A stretch of DNA of 64,000 nt from Streptomyces sp. NBC_00569 (GTDB taxonomy: Bacteria > Actinomycetota > Actinomycetes > Streptomycetales > Streptomycetaceae): positions 4,885,501 through 4,949,500 of the forward strand of contig NZ_CP107783.1 in assembly GCF_036345255.1 (NCBI RefSeq). The letters are read 5' to 3'. The position numbers and the translations under genes are program-made. The notes under the pieces were generated by a model, which was given only the letters and a program-made list of their open reading frames with translations, did not search any database and had not been told where the DNA came from. Shown here piece after piece: positions 27,243 to 34,793 of the stretch; positions within the stretch are counted from its first letter, which is position 1; each line of letters begins with the position of its first letter.

Positions 27243-28181
27243 ATGCGCGCGCGATACGGGATTCCCCTGAAAGTGACAGCAGGCATCACGGCGGCGGGCG
27301 CCGCCGGACTGATCTACGCGGCGGGGTTCGAAGCCCGTTCGTTCCGCCTCCGACGGGTCACGGTCCCGGTGCTTCCCCCGGGGATGCGCCCGCTGCGCGT
27401 CCTCCAGGTGTCCGACATCCACATGGTCGGCGGCCAGCGCAAAAAGCAGCGCTGGCTGCGCTCCCTGGCCGGCCTGCGCCCCGACTTCGTGATCAACACG
27501 GGCGACAACCTGTCCGACCCGGAGGGCGTGCCCGAGGTCCTGGACGCGCTGGGCCCGCTGATGGAGTTCCCGGGGGCGTACGTCTTCGGCTCGAACGACT
27601 ACTACGGCCCCAGGCTCCTCAACCCGACCCGCTACCTCTTCGAGAAGGCTCGCGGCGCCCACGGCCTCAACGGCAACGCCCCCGCGGTCGGCGTCGTCCA
27701 CAACCCGTGGGAAGACCTGCGCGACGGCTTCGGCGCGGCGGGCTGGCTGAACCTCACCAATACGCGGGGCGCCCTCAAGATCGAGGGCATGGAGATCGGC
27801 TTCACGGGCCTGGACGACCCGCACATCAAGCGCGACCGGTACGCGCAGGTGGCGGGCGGCCCGGACTCGGGCGCCGACTTCTCGATGGGCATCGTGCACG
27901 CGCCGTACCTGCGGTCCCTGGACGCGTTCACCGCGGACGGCTACCCGCTGGTACTTGCGGGGCACACCCACGGCGGCCAGCTCTGCATCCCCTTCTACGG
28001 GGCGCTGGTCACCAACTGCGACCTGGACACGGACCGCGTGAAGGGCCTGTCGACCCACGAGGCCGAAGGCCACCGCTCCTACCTGCACGTATCGGCCGGC
28101 TGCGGCGCCAACCGGTACACCCCGGTCCGCTTCGCCTGCCCCCCGGAGGTCACCCTCCTGACCTTGACCCCCAGGCCCTGA
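27243..28181 (+). CDS. Metallophosphoesterase, YkuE-like
   Basis: The 312-residue protein has one N-terminal hydrophobic segment (residues 9-28). Calcineurin-type motifs are SDIH near 57, GDN near 86, GSND near 117 and GHTHGGQ near 240, giving the two-metal site. This matches YkuE-like membrane phosphoesterases. The substrate is unknown. It is the last core gene before the tRNA-Pro integration site. Confidence 0.88.
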   Translation: MRARYGIPLKVTAGITAAGAAGLIYAAGFEARSFRLRRVTVPVLPPGMRPLRVLQVSDIHMVGGQRKKQRWLRSLAGLRPDFVINTGDNLSDPEGVPEVLDALGPLMEFPGAYVFGSNDYYGPRLLNPTRYLFEKARGAHGLNGNAPAVGVVHNPWEDLRDGFGAAGWLNLTNTRGALKIEGMEIGFTGLDDPHIKRDRYAQVAGGPDSGADFSMGIVHAPYLRSLDAFTADGYPLVLAGHTHGGQLCIPFYGALVTNCDLDTDRVKGLSTHEAEGHRSYLHVSAGCGANRYTPVRFACPPEVTLLTLTPRP

Positions 28182-28214
28182 GAAAACCGGATTTCGTCTA
28201 CGGCCGCCGGTCCG

Positions 28215-29983
28215 CTAAAGTAATCGATGTCGCCACGACCTGCGAAACGGCAGGAAAGTGGAGCAACGACATCGGGGTGTAGCGCAGCTTGGCAGCGCGC
28301 TTCGTTCGGGACGAAGAGGTCGTGGGTTCAAATCCCGCCACCCCGACAGCTGAAACACCAGGTCAGACCCCCTGCACTCGCTTGAGTGCAGGGGGTCTTT
28401 CTGCTTATGCGGGCATGCCGGGGAGAAGATCTTGGAATTTCTCTCCTGGACGGACCCTTGAGGACGCGCCCTCGACCGCTCCCGCAAGAGCGCGTCAAGC
28501 ACCCCCACCGGAGACGTGTCGGACATCGCCAGCCGAGCATCGAGCGAGGCTTCCCACTCCGCCGTGAGGTTGGCGAGCAAGTCGTGCCGCATCTCGCGGG
28601 TGATGTGCGTGTACCGCGCCTGCACCGAGCCGTCCATGTGGCCGAGGCGCTCATCCATGAGCTTCGTCGGCGTGCGGAATCCCTCCGTGCGCGTCTTATG
28701 CGTGTGCCGCAACCCGTGAGGCGTCAGCCCCTTCGCAACCGGCACCCAGCACGCATCCGCCCGCCCGGTCGCTCCTCTCCCCCGCGCCGGCACACCCGGC
28801 CACGGATCGGCCAACACCGGAACGGGCCGGGCCTCCTGCGGTGCCTTCTTCGGGTACCAGCCCGAAGCAGCGGGCGTGAAGAGCCAGGTGGCAAGCCCGT
28901 TCCTACGCCAGTGCGCGGCCTGGTCCACGGCACCGCCCCCGCGGCTGAAGCCGAGGACTTCAATCGCCTCCCGGACCCGGCCCCTTGTCGCTTCCGCCAC
29001 CGCGTCAGGCCTGTTGAGGACGTTGGACACGGTGCCGGTGGAGACGCCGGCGCGCCGCGCTACGTCCACCAGCTTCGCCCCGGTCTCCCCGGTGCGAGAG
29101 ACGCCCTGCTCCCGAAAGACGTACGTCTTGCCGTGGCACGGGCAGGACGTCGGTTGAGTACGGGCAATGTGTCCCGACCACAGACGCGTGAGCCAGGGCG
29201 GGGCATCAACGGTGCGGTAGCTGTCGTCCTTGGGCGGGCAGCGCTCGAAGAAGCCCGAGTCGAGTTCGTAGAGCTGCCACTCCACGCGCAGGGCTGCCGG
29301 CCGAAGGAACTCGGTCTCCAGACCCACCAGTTGGCCCCATCGCATGCCTGTGTAGCCCTTGGTGACAACAGCGACGAATTCATCGTCACGGCCGGAGAGG
29401 AGAGAGGCGCGCTCAGCCGAGAGAAGTACGCCCAACGGGTCGGTGATCACCTTCTCTGGGCCCCGGTCTCGTGAGCGGCCGGCGCGCTTGCCTCGTCCGC
29501 GGCGCTTCGTTGCCGGGTTGTCGTCCCGGAGCCCTTCGTCCACCGCGTCTTCAAAGAGGAGATGGAGGGTGCCGCGCCACGTCTTCACGCTGGACGCTGC
29601 GTACAGAGTCCGTTCCTTCTTGTCCCAGGCCTCGACGTCAGCGCGCTGAATCGACGCGATCGTTCGGTCCTCGAATTCGGGGAGCAGGTGCTCCTCGAGG
29701 TGGCGCCGATAGTTCTGCATCGTGGACGCGGCCAAGTCCTGCTCCGCGTACCAGCGTGAGGCGTAGGCGCCGAAGGTGACTTGACCGGCCGATGGGGCCT
29801 TCCAACTACCCGAACGAGCCTTGCCCTCTTCCGCGTCCGCAGCGCGCTTGGCCTCTCGCTTGGTACGGAATCGGATCGTGTTCCCGTCCTTGTCTGCGAC
29901 GGTGCCGTACTTGCCTCGGGTCGGGCACCCGTGTGTGTCCGAGGTTCGGATTTCTGCGTCACCGCGTCACGTGCGTCATTCAC
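28215..29983 (-). CDS. Tyrosine integrase with an internal LacI-type HTH; probable 5' frameshift
   Basis: Numbered from a TTG at 29735, the core-binding domain is at 1-90 and catalytic residues are Arg132 (GYTGMRWG), Lys169 (CPPKDDSYRT), His340/Arg343 (TPHGLRHTHK), His366 and Tyr375 (QARYTH). Between the Lys and His-x-x-Arg motifs, residues 221-262 (KLVDVARRAGVSTGTVSNVL and onward) form a LacI-family helix-turn-helix. The frame continues upstream to 29966 with arm-domain-like sequence (GKYGTVADKDGNTIRFRTKRE) but has no ATG, GTG or TTG there. An ATG at 29983 lies in another frame, so one indel near 29915-29935 would restore a start. The last 50 residues (GWRDLNPRPLRPE) are tRNA antisense. Confidence 0.8.
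28273..28346 (+). tRNA. tRNA-Pro (anticodon CGG)
   Basis: All four arms fold. The acceptor is CGGGGTG with CACCCCG, the D stem GCGC with GCGC, the anticodon stem CTTCG with CGAAG and the T stem GTGGG with CCCGC. The seven-base loop TTCGGGA gives anticodon CGG, and the T loop is TTCAAAT. CCA is not encoded. The gene is intact, and its 3' half from 28305 is the integration target. Confidence 0.95.
28305..28348 (+). repeat. attL core: 44-bp direct repeat within tRNA-Pro
   Basis: Bases 28305-28348, from the anticodon loop to two bases past the discriminator, recur exactly at 33785-33828. This is the usual core of an actinobacterial tRNA-targeted integrase. Flanking bases differ on both sides. 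Confidence 0.93.
28365..28398. terminator. Terminator after tRNA-Pro and before the integrase 3' end
   Basis: AGACCCCCTGCACTC at 28365-28379 pairs perfectly with GAGTGCAGGGGGTCT at 28384-28398 (loop GCTT), followed by TTT on the plus strand. It ends the tRNA transcript and lies inside the integrase 3' read-through frame. Confidence 0.85.
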
Positions 29984-30077
29984 GCCACTGACCTGCGGGA
30001 ATGCGTGACGGAGTCGAGGTGGGGGTGCGTCACTGCCGCGTCACCTGTGTCACTGGGGCGTGACGCAGGTGACGCAG
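29956..30077. repeat. Cluster of GCGTCAC/GTGACGC heptamers
   Basis: Copies or near-copies of GCGTCAC occur at 29956, 29964, 29974 (final T), about 30030 and 30039. Inverse forms (GCGTGAC, GTGACGC) lie near 30003, 30058 and 30069. The cluster spans the integrase 5' end and the region before it. It could be an iteron or regulator array, or what is left of Val-Thr-rich coding sequence from a replication gene. Confidence 0.4.
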
Positions 30078-30258
30078 CGTCTTCCTACCCAGGAAAAAGA
30101 GGGGGTGGTGTCTGTTGTTGTGCGCGGCTCAGGACGTGAAGAAGGAGTCCGCTGCGCGGCACGTCCTTGGGGCGGTGCTGCGCACCGAACAGCAAGAGGA
30201 GCACCTACCCGCGTGCGGCGCCGGGTGCTCGTCTTGCTGTTGTGCGGTGACCTCGTGG

Positions 30259-30507
30259 TCAGAACGCAGCTTCCTGCTGCGGCCCGGGTGCCGGCGCGAG
30301 CTCGGTCAGTTCGATGTAGCGGGCCTCGCGGGTGCGTCCCCAGTCGACGTTCAGGCCGCGGGCGGCGAGGGTGGGCTGCAGGCGCTTGAGTCGGCCGGAG
30401 AGGACCTTGCCGGTAGTCGGCCACCTCTTGGGCAGGGGACGGCAGTCGCTCCGGTGATGCACCTCACACACCTCACCTGTCGCTCGCGTACAACCCTTTC
30501 GCTTCAT
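30259..30507 (-). pseudogene. Fragment resembling the C-terminus of a plasmid/AICE replication protein
   Basis: The frame reads LPKRWPTTGKVLSGRLKRLQ, then PTLAARGLNVDWGRTREARYIELT. This is the type of C-terminal winged-helix end I recognise from DNA primase or DUF3631-like replication proteins of Streptomyces elements. The upstream part of such a protein (hundreds of residues) is missing, and the sequence past 30259 in other frames does not resume it. The identification is from memory of the family and is tentative. Confidence 0.4.
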
Positions 30508-30607
30508 CGCCGATCAAGACTTTGCGGCCGCTGTGGCCGTGCGTGATTAGGGTCCGCCCGTCTGCGACCTGCATCTGCCCATCGATAGTCGATAACGGAG
30601 CCTCCTC

Positions 30608-31534
30608 ATGTCCCAGCACTCCCGCAAAAAGTTGACGTCCGGCAAGAAGGTGACCCTGGGCGCCAGCGCACTGGCCGCCTCCGGGCTCGCCGTCGGCCTG
30701 CTCGTCACACCGTCCGCGATGGCCGGCGGGACCGGCGCGGCTGAGGCGCAGGAGCAGAGCAAGGCCGCGGCCGCCGACGCGTCGGCGGCGAAGGCCGCCG
30801 CGCCCAAGCCCAGGTCCCTGGCCGCGAGCACTGCCGACTCCACCGTCGTCTCCGGCGTCACCGTCAACGGCGGCAACAGCGCCCAGGTCGGGACGACGAA
30901 CACGCAGACGATCACCGTGAAGTGGACGCTTAACGGCGGCTCGAAGCTCTACGGCAGCAACGCGTCGCTCTGGCGCGGCACCGACACCGACAGCGGAATG
31001 AAGCAGTGGTTGAACTCCGAGCAGTTCAACGCGGACACCGACCCCTGCGTTCAGTCCGGCGACGCCACGTACAGCTGCACGGCCACCTACAAGATCGACC
31101 CCCAGACCTACCTGACGAACGAGGATGCCGGAGCCTGGAAGATCTCCCTCTGGGCGGTCACCGACACGGGCGACGTGAACACCGACAACGCCATGACCTG
31201 GTACCTCAAGCGCTGGTCCCGGCTGAGCAACAACGCGGCCCCCGAGCCCGTCGCCAAGGGCAAGACGATCACGATCACCGGCAAGCTGGAACGCGCCAAC
31301 TGGGACACCCACAAGTACGCGGGCTACACCCAGCAGACCGTCCGCCTCCAGGAGCGTTCGCTGACCGGCTCGTACGCCACCACCAGCAGCCACATCACCG
31401 GCACCGGCAGCCTGGCGGGCGTCGAGAAGCAGACTCGCACCGCCACCACCGACCGCTGCTACCGCTACAAGTTCGAGGGCACCTCCACCACGCCGCCGGT
31501 CACCGCCACCGGTGACTGCGTGGACGTGCGGTGA
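30608..31534 (+). CDS. Secreted protein of unknown function, element cargo
   Basis: The 308-residue protein begins with a signal peptide (twin-basic start, hydrophobic core TLGASALAASGLAVGLLV, likely cleavage after SAMA). An Ala/Lys-rich linker reaches residue 75. Two beta-rich segments follow. The second has the KGKTITITGKLERANWD pattern common in Ig-like or carbohydrate-binding modules of Streptomyces exported proteins. Two Cys pairs could form disulfides. I do not recognise the family. GC bias is normal, so this cargo gene looks intact. Confidence 0.75.
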   Translation: MSQHSRKKLTSGKKVTLGASALAASGLAVGLLVTPSAMAGGTGAAEAQEQSKAAAADASAAKAAAPKPRSLAASTADSTVVSGVTVNGGNSAQVGTTNTQTITVKWTLNGGSKLYGSNASLWRGTDTDSGMKQWLNSEQFNADTDPCVQSGDATYSCTATYKIDPQTYLTNEDAGAWKISLWAVTDTGDVNTDNAMTWYLKRWSRLSNNAAPEPVAKGKTITITGKLERANWDTHKYAGYTQQTVRLQERSLTGSYATTSSHITGTGSLAGVEKQTRTATTDRCYRYKFEGTSTTPPVTATGDCVDVR

Positions 31535-31628
31535 GCCCGCCGCCCTGGCTAGAAGACAGCCACCACCTACCTGGCCGGACTCCACGTCGCAAGCATCCTC
31601 TGGTCTGCCCAGTGACGAACGAGAGCCC

Positions 31629-31797
31629 CTAGACCGTTGTCCCACGCAGCACTTCGATGGCCTCCACGATGCCCGTCGTCATGACGTCGGGCTCGGGGAG
31701 GCCATCGACCCATTCATGGCCGTTGGCCACCCAGAGCGTCCGCAGGCCAGCCGCTCTTGCCCCGCCCATGTCCGTCTCGGGGTTGTCGCCGACCGGA
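31629..31797 (-). pseudogene. 3' fragment of a HAD-family phosphatase gene
   Basis: Read on the minus strand, the segment gives VGDNPETDMGGARAAGLRTL, then WVANGHEWVDGLPEPDVMTT and a final GIVEAIEVLRGTTV with a TAG stop. VGDNxxxDxxGA is HAD motif IV. Similarity ends abruptly upstream of VGDN, so motifs I-III are missing. It lies just past a terminator that follows the tRNA-Ser fragment, as if a piece of another locus had been carried here. Confidence 0.7.
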
Positions 31798-31845
31798 CCG
31801 GGAACTCACGGGGAATCACGGTCACCAACGGGCCGTGCGCGTGCC

Positions 31846-31882
31846 GAAGGCCCCCGACCGACGTACCTGGTCAGGGGCCTTC
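31846..31882 (-). terminator. Terminator next to the tRNA-Ser fragment
   Basis: GAAGGCCCC plus GACC (31846-31859) pairs with GGTC plus GGGGCCTTC (31869-31882) with one internal C/A mismatch. On the minus strand it directly follows the tRNA-Ser 3' half, the normal place for a tRNA terminator. Confidence 0.75.
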
Positions 31883-31890
31883 AACATGCG

Positions 31891-31943
31891 CGGTGGGTGT
31901 GGGATTTGAACCCACGGTGACTCGCGCCACGACGGTTTTCAAG
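31891..31943 (-). repeat. 3' half of a tRNA-Ser (anticodon TGA): att relic or translocated fragment
   Basis: The minus strand reads CTTGAAA (anticodon loop, TGA), the 3' anticodon stem ACCGT, a long variable arm, T arm GTGGG-TTCAAAT-CCCAC, acceptor ACCCACC and discriminator G. The 5' side of the anticodon stem does not pair (GCGAT instead of ACGGT) and no D arm follows. Only the 3' half is present, starting in the anticodon loop, which is exactly the part used as att core by tRNA-targeted integrases. Confidence 0.8.
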
Positions 31944-32030
31944 ATCGCTCCCGGGCTGGACTCGCCCATTTACTCCGTCGATCACGTGGATGGTTCGGAC
32001 TCCGCCGTCGGCAGCGTCGACCAAGACAGA

Positions 32031-33356
32031 TCAAGGACCAGTCATCGCCTTGATCGTGTACGGGTACGACTCTTGCTGCCACGTGGTCGTGAACACGGCC
32101 GTCGGACGCGCTGCGACCTGTGGCACGCGGCCGTCCGTCGTGAGCGTCTTCGCGCTGCCGAAGGTGCCGGAGCGGCTGATCAGCCGGGCGGTGGCCTTCG
32201 TGACGCTGTACGGCGGCGTGGAGATGGCCGTGGTGGTCTGCGACACCAGCATGCCGTCGCCGTCGTCGTCCAGGGCGAGGTCGGGGCGGTCGCCCGCGCC
32301 CAGCGACGTGATGGCGCCGAGGGTGCCGCCAGCGGAGAGTTTGCGGCCGTACTGCTCGCGCTTGCCAGCGTTGTTGCGTACCCACACGATCATCGAGTCG
32401 CCGTCCAGGTCCGTCCCGAGGGTGTGGTGGACGTCCACGTTCTCCGTGGATGTCGAGATACGCAGCGGGTTCGACAGCGTGCCGGTGTGGCTCCAGCGCG
32501 AGGCCCAGACCTGCGAGCGGTCGCCGCCGCCGGAACGGTAGCTGATCACCGCGTCGCCGTCCCGGTCCACGCCGACCCGAACCATGCCGAAGCCGCCGTA
32601 CGCCGCGATCGGCGTGGTGAGCACCTTCGCCGCGGAGATCGAGGTCGCGGTCATCCGCTTGGCCACCACCTCGGAGCCGCGCACCCAGGCGACGACGAAC
32701 TGACCAGTGCGGTCCACGCCGATGGCTGGCGGCTCCGCCGAGCCCGAGCCGAGTGTGTGCACCGCTCCAAGCGTGCCGTCGAGCTTCAGTCGACGGGCCA
32801 CCGCGTACCAACTGCCGTCGCGGATCTCCGTCCACGCCACCATCGAGCTGCCGCCGGGCGTCACGGCGACCGAGGGTGTGGTTGCGGGCGACCCGGGGGT
32901 GGAGAGCATCTGCAGCGAGCCGACGAGGCTGCCGGAGGACGCGACCCGGCGGCCGACGACGGTGCTGTCCTGCTGCCACACCACCGACGAGTCGCCGGTG
33001 TCATCGGAGTCGGCCTGCACCCAGCTGATGGCGCGGCCGTCCGGGGACAGGGTGCGGGTCGCACCCAGGGTGCCGTTTGCGTACTTCACACGGGTCTGTA
33101 CGCGGAAGTAGGAGCTGTTCGCATTGTCCATGGCCGCCCAGGCGAGCAGCGCATCGCCGGAGCGGTCGATGGAGACCTGGGGGTCGTCCTGGCCGGACCA
33201 GCCGGACGCGGTGACATTCCACGTGGACGTCCACGCGGCGTCGGCGTTCACTCCGAGCGTCGCGGTGAGCGCGATTCCGGCCACGGTCGCCACGGCGCCT
33301 GCGCCGATGAGGCGGCGCTTTGTCGAACGCCGGTGACGTGCTGCCTGAGGTGCCAC
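32031..33356 (-). CDS. Secreted beta-propeller-like repeat protein, element cargo
   Basis: The GTG at 33356, preceded by GAAGGGA, gives 441 residues. A signal peptide (RRLIGAGAVATVAGIALTAT) leads into repeats of about 50 residues with the theme D-x-SGDALLAWA or DGDxMIVWVR, followed by strands ending in an RxxxxGTLGAxxxL motif. I count about seven such units, which suggests a beta-propeller or related all-beta secreted fold. No catalytic motif is seen. The start chosen discards 52 upstream codons that look non-coding. Confidence 0.75.
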   Translation of the reverse strand: MAPQAARHRRSTKRRLIGAGAVATVAGIALTATLGVNADAAWTSTWNVTASGWSGQDDPQVSIDRSGDALLAWAAMDNANSSYFRVQTRVKYANGTLGATRTLSPDGRAISWVQADSDDTGDSSVVWQQDSTVVGRRVASSGSLVGSLQMLSTPGSPATTPSVAVTPGGSSMVAWTEIRDGSWYAVARRLKLDGTLGAVHTLGSGSAEPPAIGVDRTGQFVVAWVRGSEVVAKRMTATSISAAKVLTTPIAAYGGFGMVRVGVDRDGDAVISYRSGGGDRSQVWASRWSHTGTLSNPLRISTSTENVDVHHTLGTDLDGDSMIVWVRNNAGKREQYGRKLSAGGTLGAITSLGAGDRPDLALDDDGDGMLVSQTTTAISTPPYSVTKATARLISRSGTFGSAKTLTTDGRVPQVAARPTAVFTTTWQQESYPYTIKAMTGP

Positions 33357-33512
33357 TCTTGTATCCCTTCCAGGGCCGCCATGGACTCCACGGCAACGAG
33401 GCTGTCCCATACGACTGCTCAGTAGGTACAGCGGGATTGTGTGCGCATACGTCACACGAGCAACACAGGTCCCCTGCCTGATGACCTCAGTACCTGTAGC
33501 CGGGCCAATCAC

Positions 33513-33554
33513 TGAAGGGGCTGTGCGCCCGCCGCGGGCGGCACAGCCCCTTCA
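33513..33554. terminator. Strong long hairpin terminator
   Basis: TGAAGGGGCTGTGC at 33513-33526 pairs exactly with GCACAGCCCCTTCA at 33541-33554, and the loop itself can pair (GCCCGC with CGGGC). It lies upstream of the propeller gene and would insulate it from the att side. Confidence 0.75.
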
Positions 33555-33655
33555 CCGTGTCCGGGCCCCCGGCCCGGCCAGGGTTCACGGATAAATGCTC
33601 GCCGCATGCGGTGTCATGGGCCCCGTGGCACAACCTCGGAGCGGGCGCATCGAGG

Positions 33656-33694
33656 GCGCTGGGAGAAACCTGGGAGAAGATCTTCTCCCAGCGC
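33656..33694. promoter_or_regulatory. 22-bp perfect palindrome inside a larger inverted repeat next to attR
   Basis: CTGGGAGAAG-AT-CTTCTCCCAG at 33670-33691 is a perfect palindrome. A further copy of GCGCTGGGAGAA at 33656-33667 is the exact inverse of 33683-33694. The site lies about 90 bases inside attR, where arm-type integrase or excision-factor sites are expected. A regulator operator is the alternative. Confidence 0.55.
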
Positions 33695-33784
33695 CCCCCA
33701 TTCACTGGGTGAGACCAAGTCATACCAACTGCCTGACCTGCACAAACCCGAGTGAGACCAGGTACGGATCTTGCCCGGACCTTA

Positions 33785-33828
33785 TTCGGGACGAAGAGGT
33801 CGTGGGTTCAAATCCCGCCACCCCGACA
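33785..33828 (+). repeat. attR core: 44-bp copy of the tRNA-Pro 3' half
   Basis: The copy is identical to 28305-28348. The 5' half of the tRNA is absent here (TTATTCGGG precedes), so it is not a functional gene. It marks the right junction of the 5.5-kb element. Confidence 0.92.
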
Positions 33829-33833
33829 CAGTT

Positions 33834-33869
33834 CAGAGGCCCAATCGGTTGATCGCGATTGGGCCTCTG
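33834..33869. terminator. Terminator to the right of attR
   Basis: CAGAGGCCCAATCG at 33834-33847 pairs perfectly with CGATTGGGCCTCTG at 33856-33869. It probably ended the tRNA-Pro transcript before the 5.5-kb element inserted. Confidence 0.8.
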
Positions 33870-33930
33870 TCGTGCTTGGGGCCGAAGACGGCCCAAAGGA
33901 TTCTGATCAGGCCTCGTGAGCGGTCGGCTC

Positions 33931-34125
33931 TCAGGTCTCGTGAGCGGTCGGCTCGCGTCGCTGGGCAAAGATCTCGTCCATGGCCGCAGGTCCGGCCTTC
34001 TTCACGATGGCTTTGACGTCACGCCGGAGGTTCGCCGCGTCGAGCGGCTCGCCACTGCGGGTCGTGAAGTCGCGGCCGGCTGGGCGCAACGCGGTGTGCG
34101 CTCCCGGCGCCGGCCGGGCCCGCAC
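33931..34125 (-). pseudogene. Tyrosine integrase fragment
   Basis: The frame contains RDFTTRSGEPLDAANLRRDV then KAIVKKAG. This matches the (L/V)FTTxxGxPxxxxNxxRxF...xxAG segment found just before the HxxR box in tyrosine integrases. The HxxR box and Tyr are missing: after KKAG the frame runs AAMDEIFAQRREPTAHET and stops. Nothing convincing precedes it. It is best read as a remnant of a second integrase. Confidence 0.5.
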
Positions 34126-34163
34126 ACCGCGCTCTCAGCTCGCAGCTCGCAGCTCGCAGACGG

Positions 34164-34793
34164 TCAACCTCCGCCGCCACCGCCGTAGCCGCCGCCACCG
34201 CCGCCGCCGTCGCCACCGCCACCGCCGTAGCCGCCACCACCGCCGCCGCCGTAGCCACCGCCACCGCCGCCGTCGCCACCGCCGCCGTAGCCGCCACCAC
34301 CGCCGCCGCCGTAGCCACCGCCACCGCCGCCGTAGTCGCCGCCGCCGTAGCCACCGCCACCGCGGTCACCGCCGTAGCCGCCACCGCCGTAGCCGCCGCC
34401 GTAGTCACCGCGACCGTAGTTGTTGAAGTTGCGACCGTAGTCGTTGAAGTTGCGGCCGCGGTCGTTGAAGTTGCGGCCGCGGTCGTTGAAGTTGCGACCG
34501 TGGTCGTTGAAGTTGAAGTTGTAGTAGCCGCGACGACCGTAGTCGTTGTAGTTGTAGTACCCGCGGCCGTAGTCGTAGTGCCTGTACCTGTGACCGCCGT
34601 ACCAGCAGACCCGGTCCTTCCAGTTCCAGTGCCAGTTCCAGCCACGGTTGTAGCAATCCCAGTAGCCGGAGTTGTAGTGGTTCGAGGAGCCCGAGGCCGA
34701 GGCTGTCCCGGCCGAGCCGATCGCGGCGCCACCGGCCATCAGGACGCCAGTAGCAGTCACCGCGAAGATGCGCTTCACGCGAAGTGCTCGCAT
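34164..34793 (-). CDS. Secreted glycine/tyrosine-rich repeat protein
   Basis: From ATG 34793, behind GAAAGGA, the 209-residue protein has a signal peptide ending near SAGTASASG. Then comes a Tyr/Trp/His/Asn-rich zone with YWDCYNRGWNWHWNW, five or six tandem GRNFND(R/H/Y) heptads, and a C-terminal 85 residues of (GGGGY)n. A pair of Cys (YWDCYN and VCWYGG) may join. Such composition suggests a sticky, low-complexity surface or matrix protein. The DNA of the Gly block is a near-pure CCGCCA/CCGCCG repeat, so its length may vary between strains. Confidence 0.75.
   Translation of the reverse strand: MRALRVKRIFAVTATGVLMAGGAAIGSAGTASASGSSNHYNSGYWDCYNRGWNWHWNWKDRVCWYGGHRYRHYDYGRGYYNYNDYGRRGYYNFNFNDHGRNFNDRGRNFNDRGRNFNDYGRNFNNYGRGDYGGGYGGGGYGGDRGGGGYGGGDYGGGGGGYGGGGGGGYGGGGDGGGGGGYGGGGGGGYGGGGGDGGGGGGGYGGGGGG

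Larger units (their letters stand above)
28305..33828. mobile_element. 5.5-kb tRNA-Pro integrated element (AICE-like remnant)
   Basis: The element is bounded by the 44-bp att repeats, with the intact tRNA and the integrase at the left end. It carries the integrase, a decayed replication-gene tail, two secreted cargo proteins and a stray tRNA-Ser/HAD block. No transfer (FtsK/Tra) gene, intact rep or excisionase was found, so it is likely unable to move by itself. The size is far below the 9-20 kb of complete actinobacterial integrative conjugative elements. Confidence 0.85.

Noticed and set aside
28215..28362. C-terminal integrase residues GWRDLNPRPLRPE as a genuine domain
   Set aside because: They are the antisense translation of tRNA-Pro, a known annotation artefact. 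The integrase domain ends earlier.
33785..33828. A second tRNA-Pro gene
   Set aside because: Only the 3' half is present and the D arm and 5' acceptor strand are missing, so it is an att copy.
34164..34410. A CRISPR array
   Set aside because: The repeats are a simple triplet-based coding repeat in frame with a Gly-rich protein, with no unique spacers.
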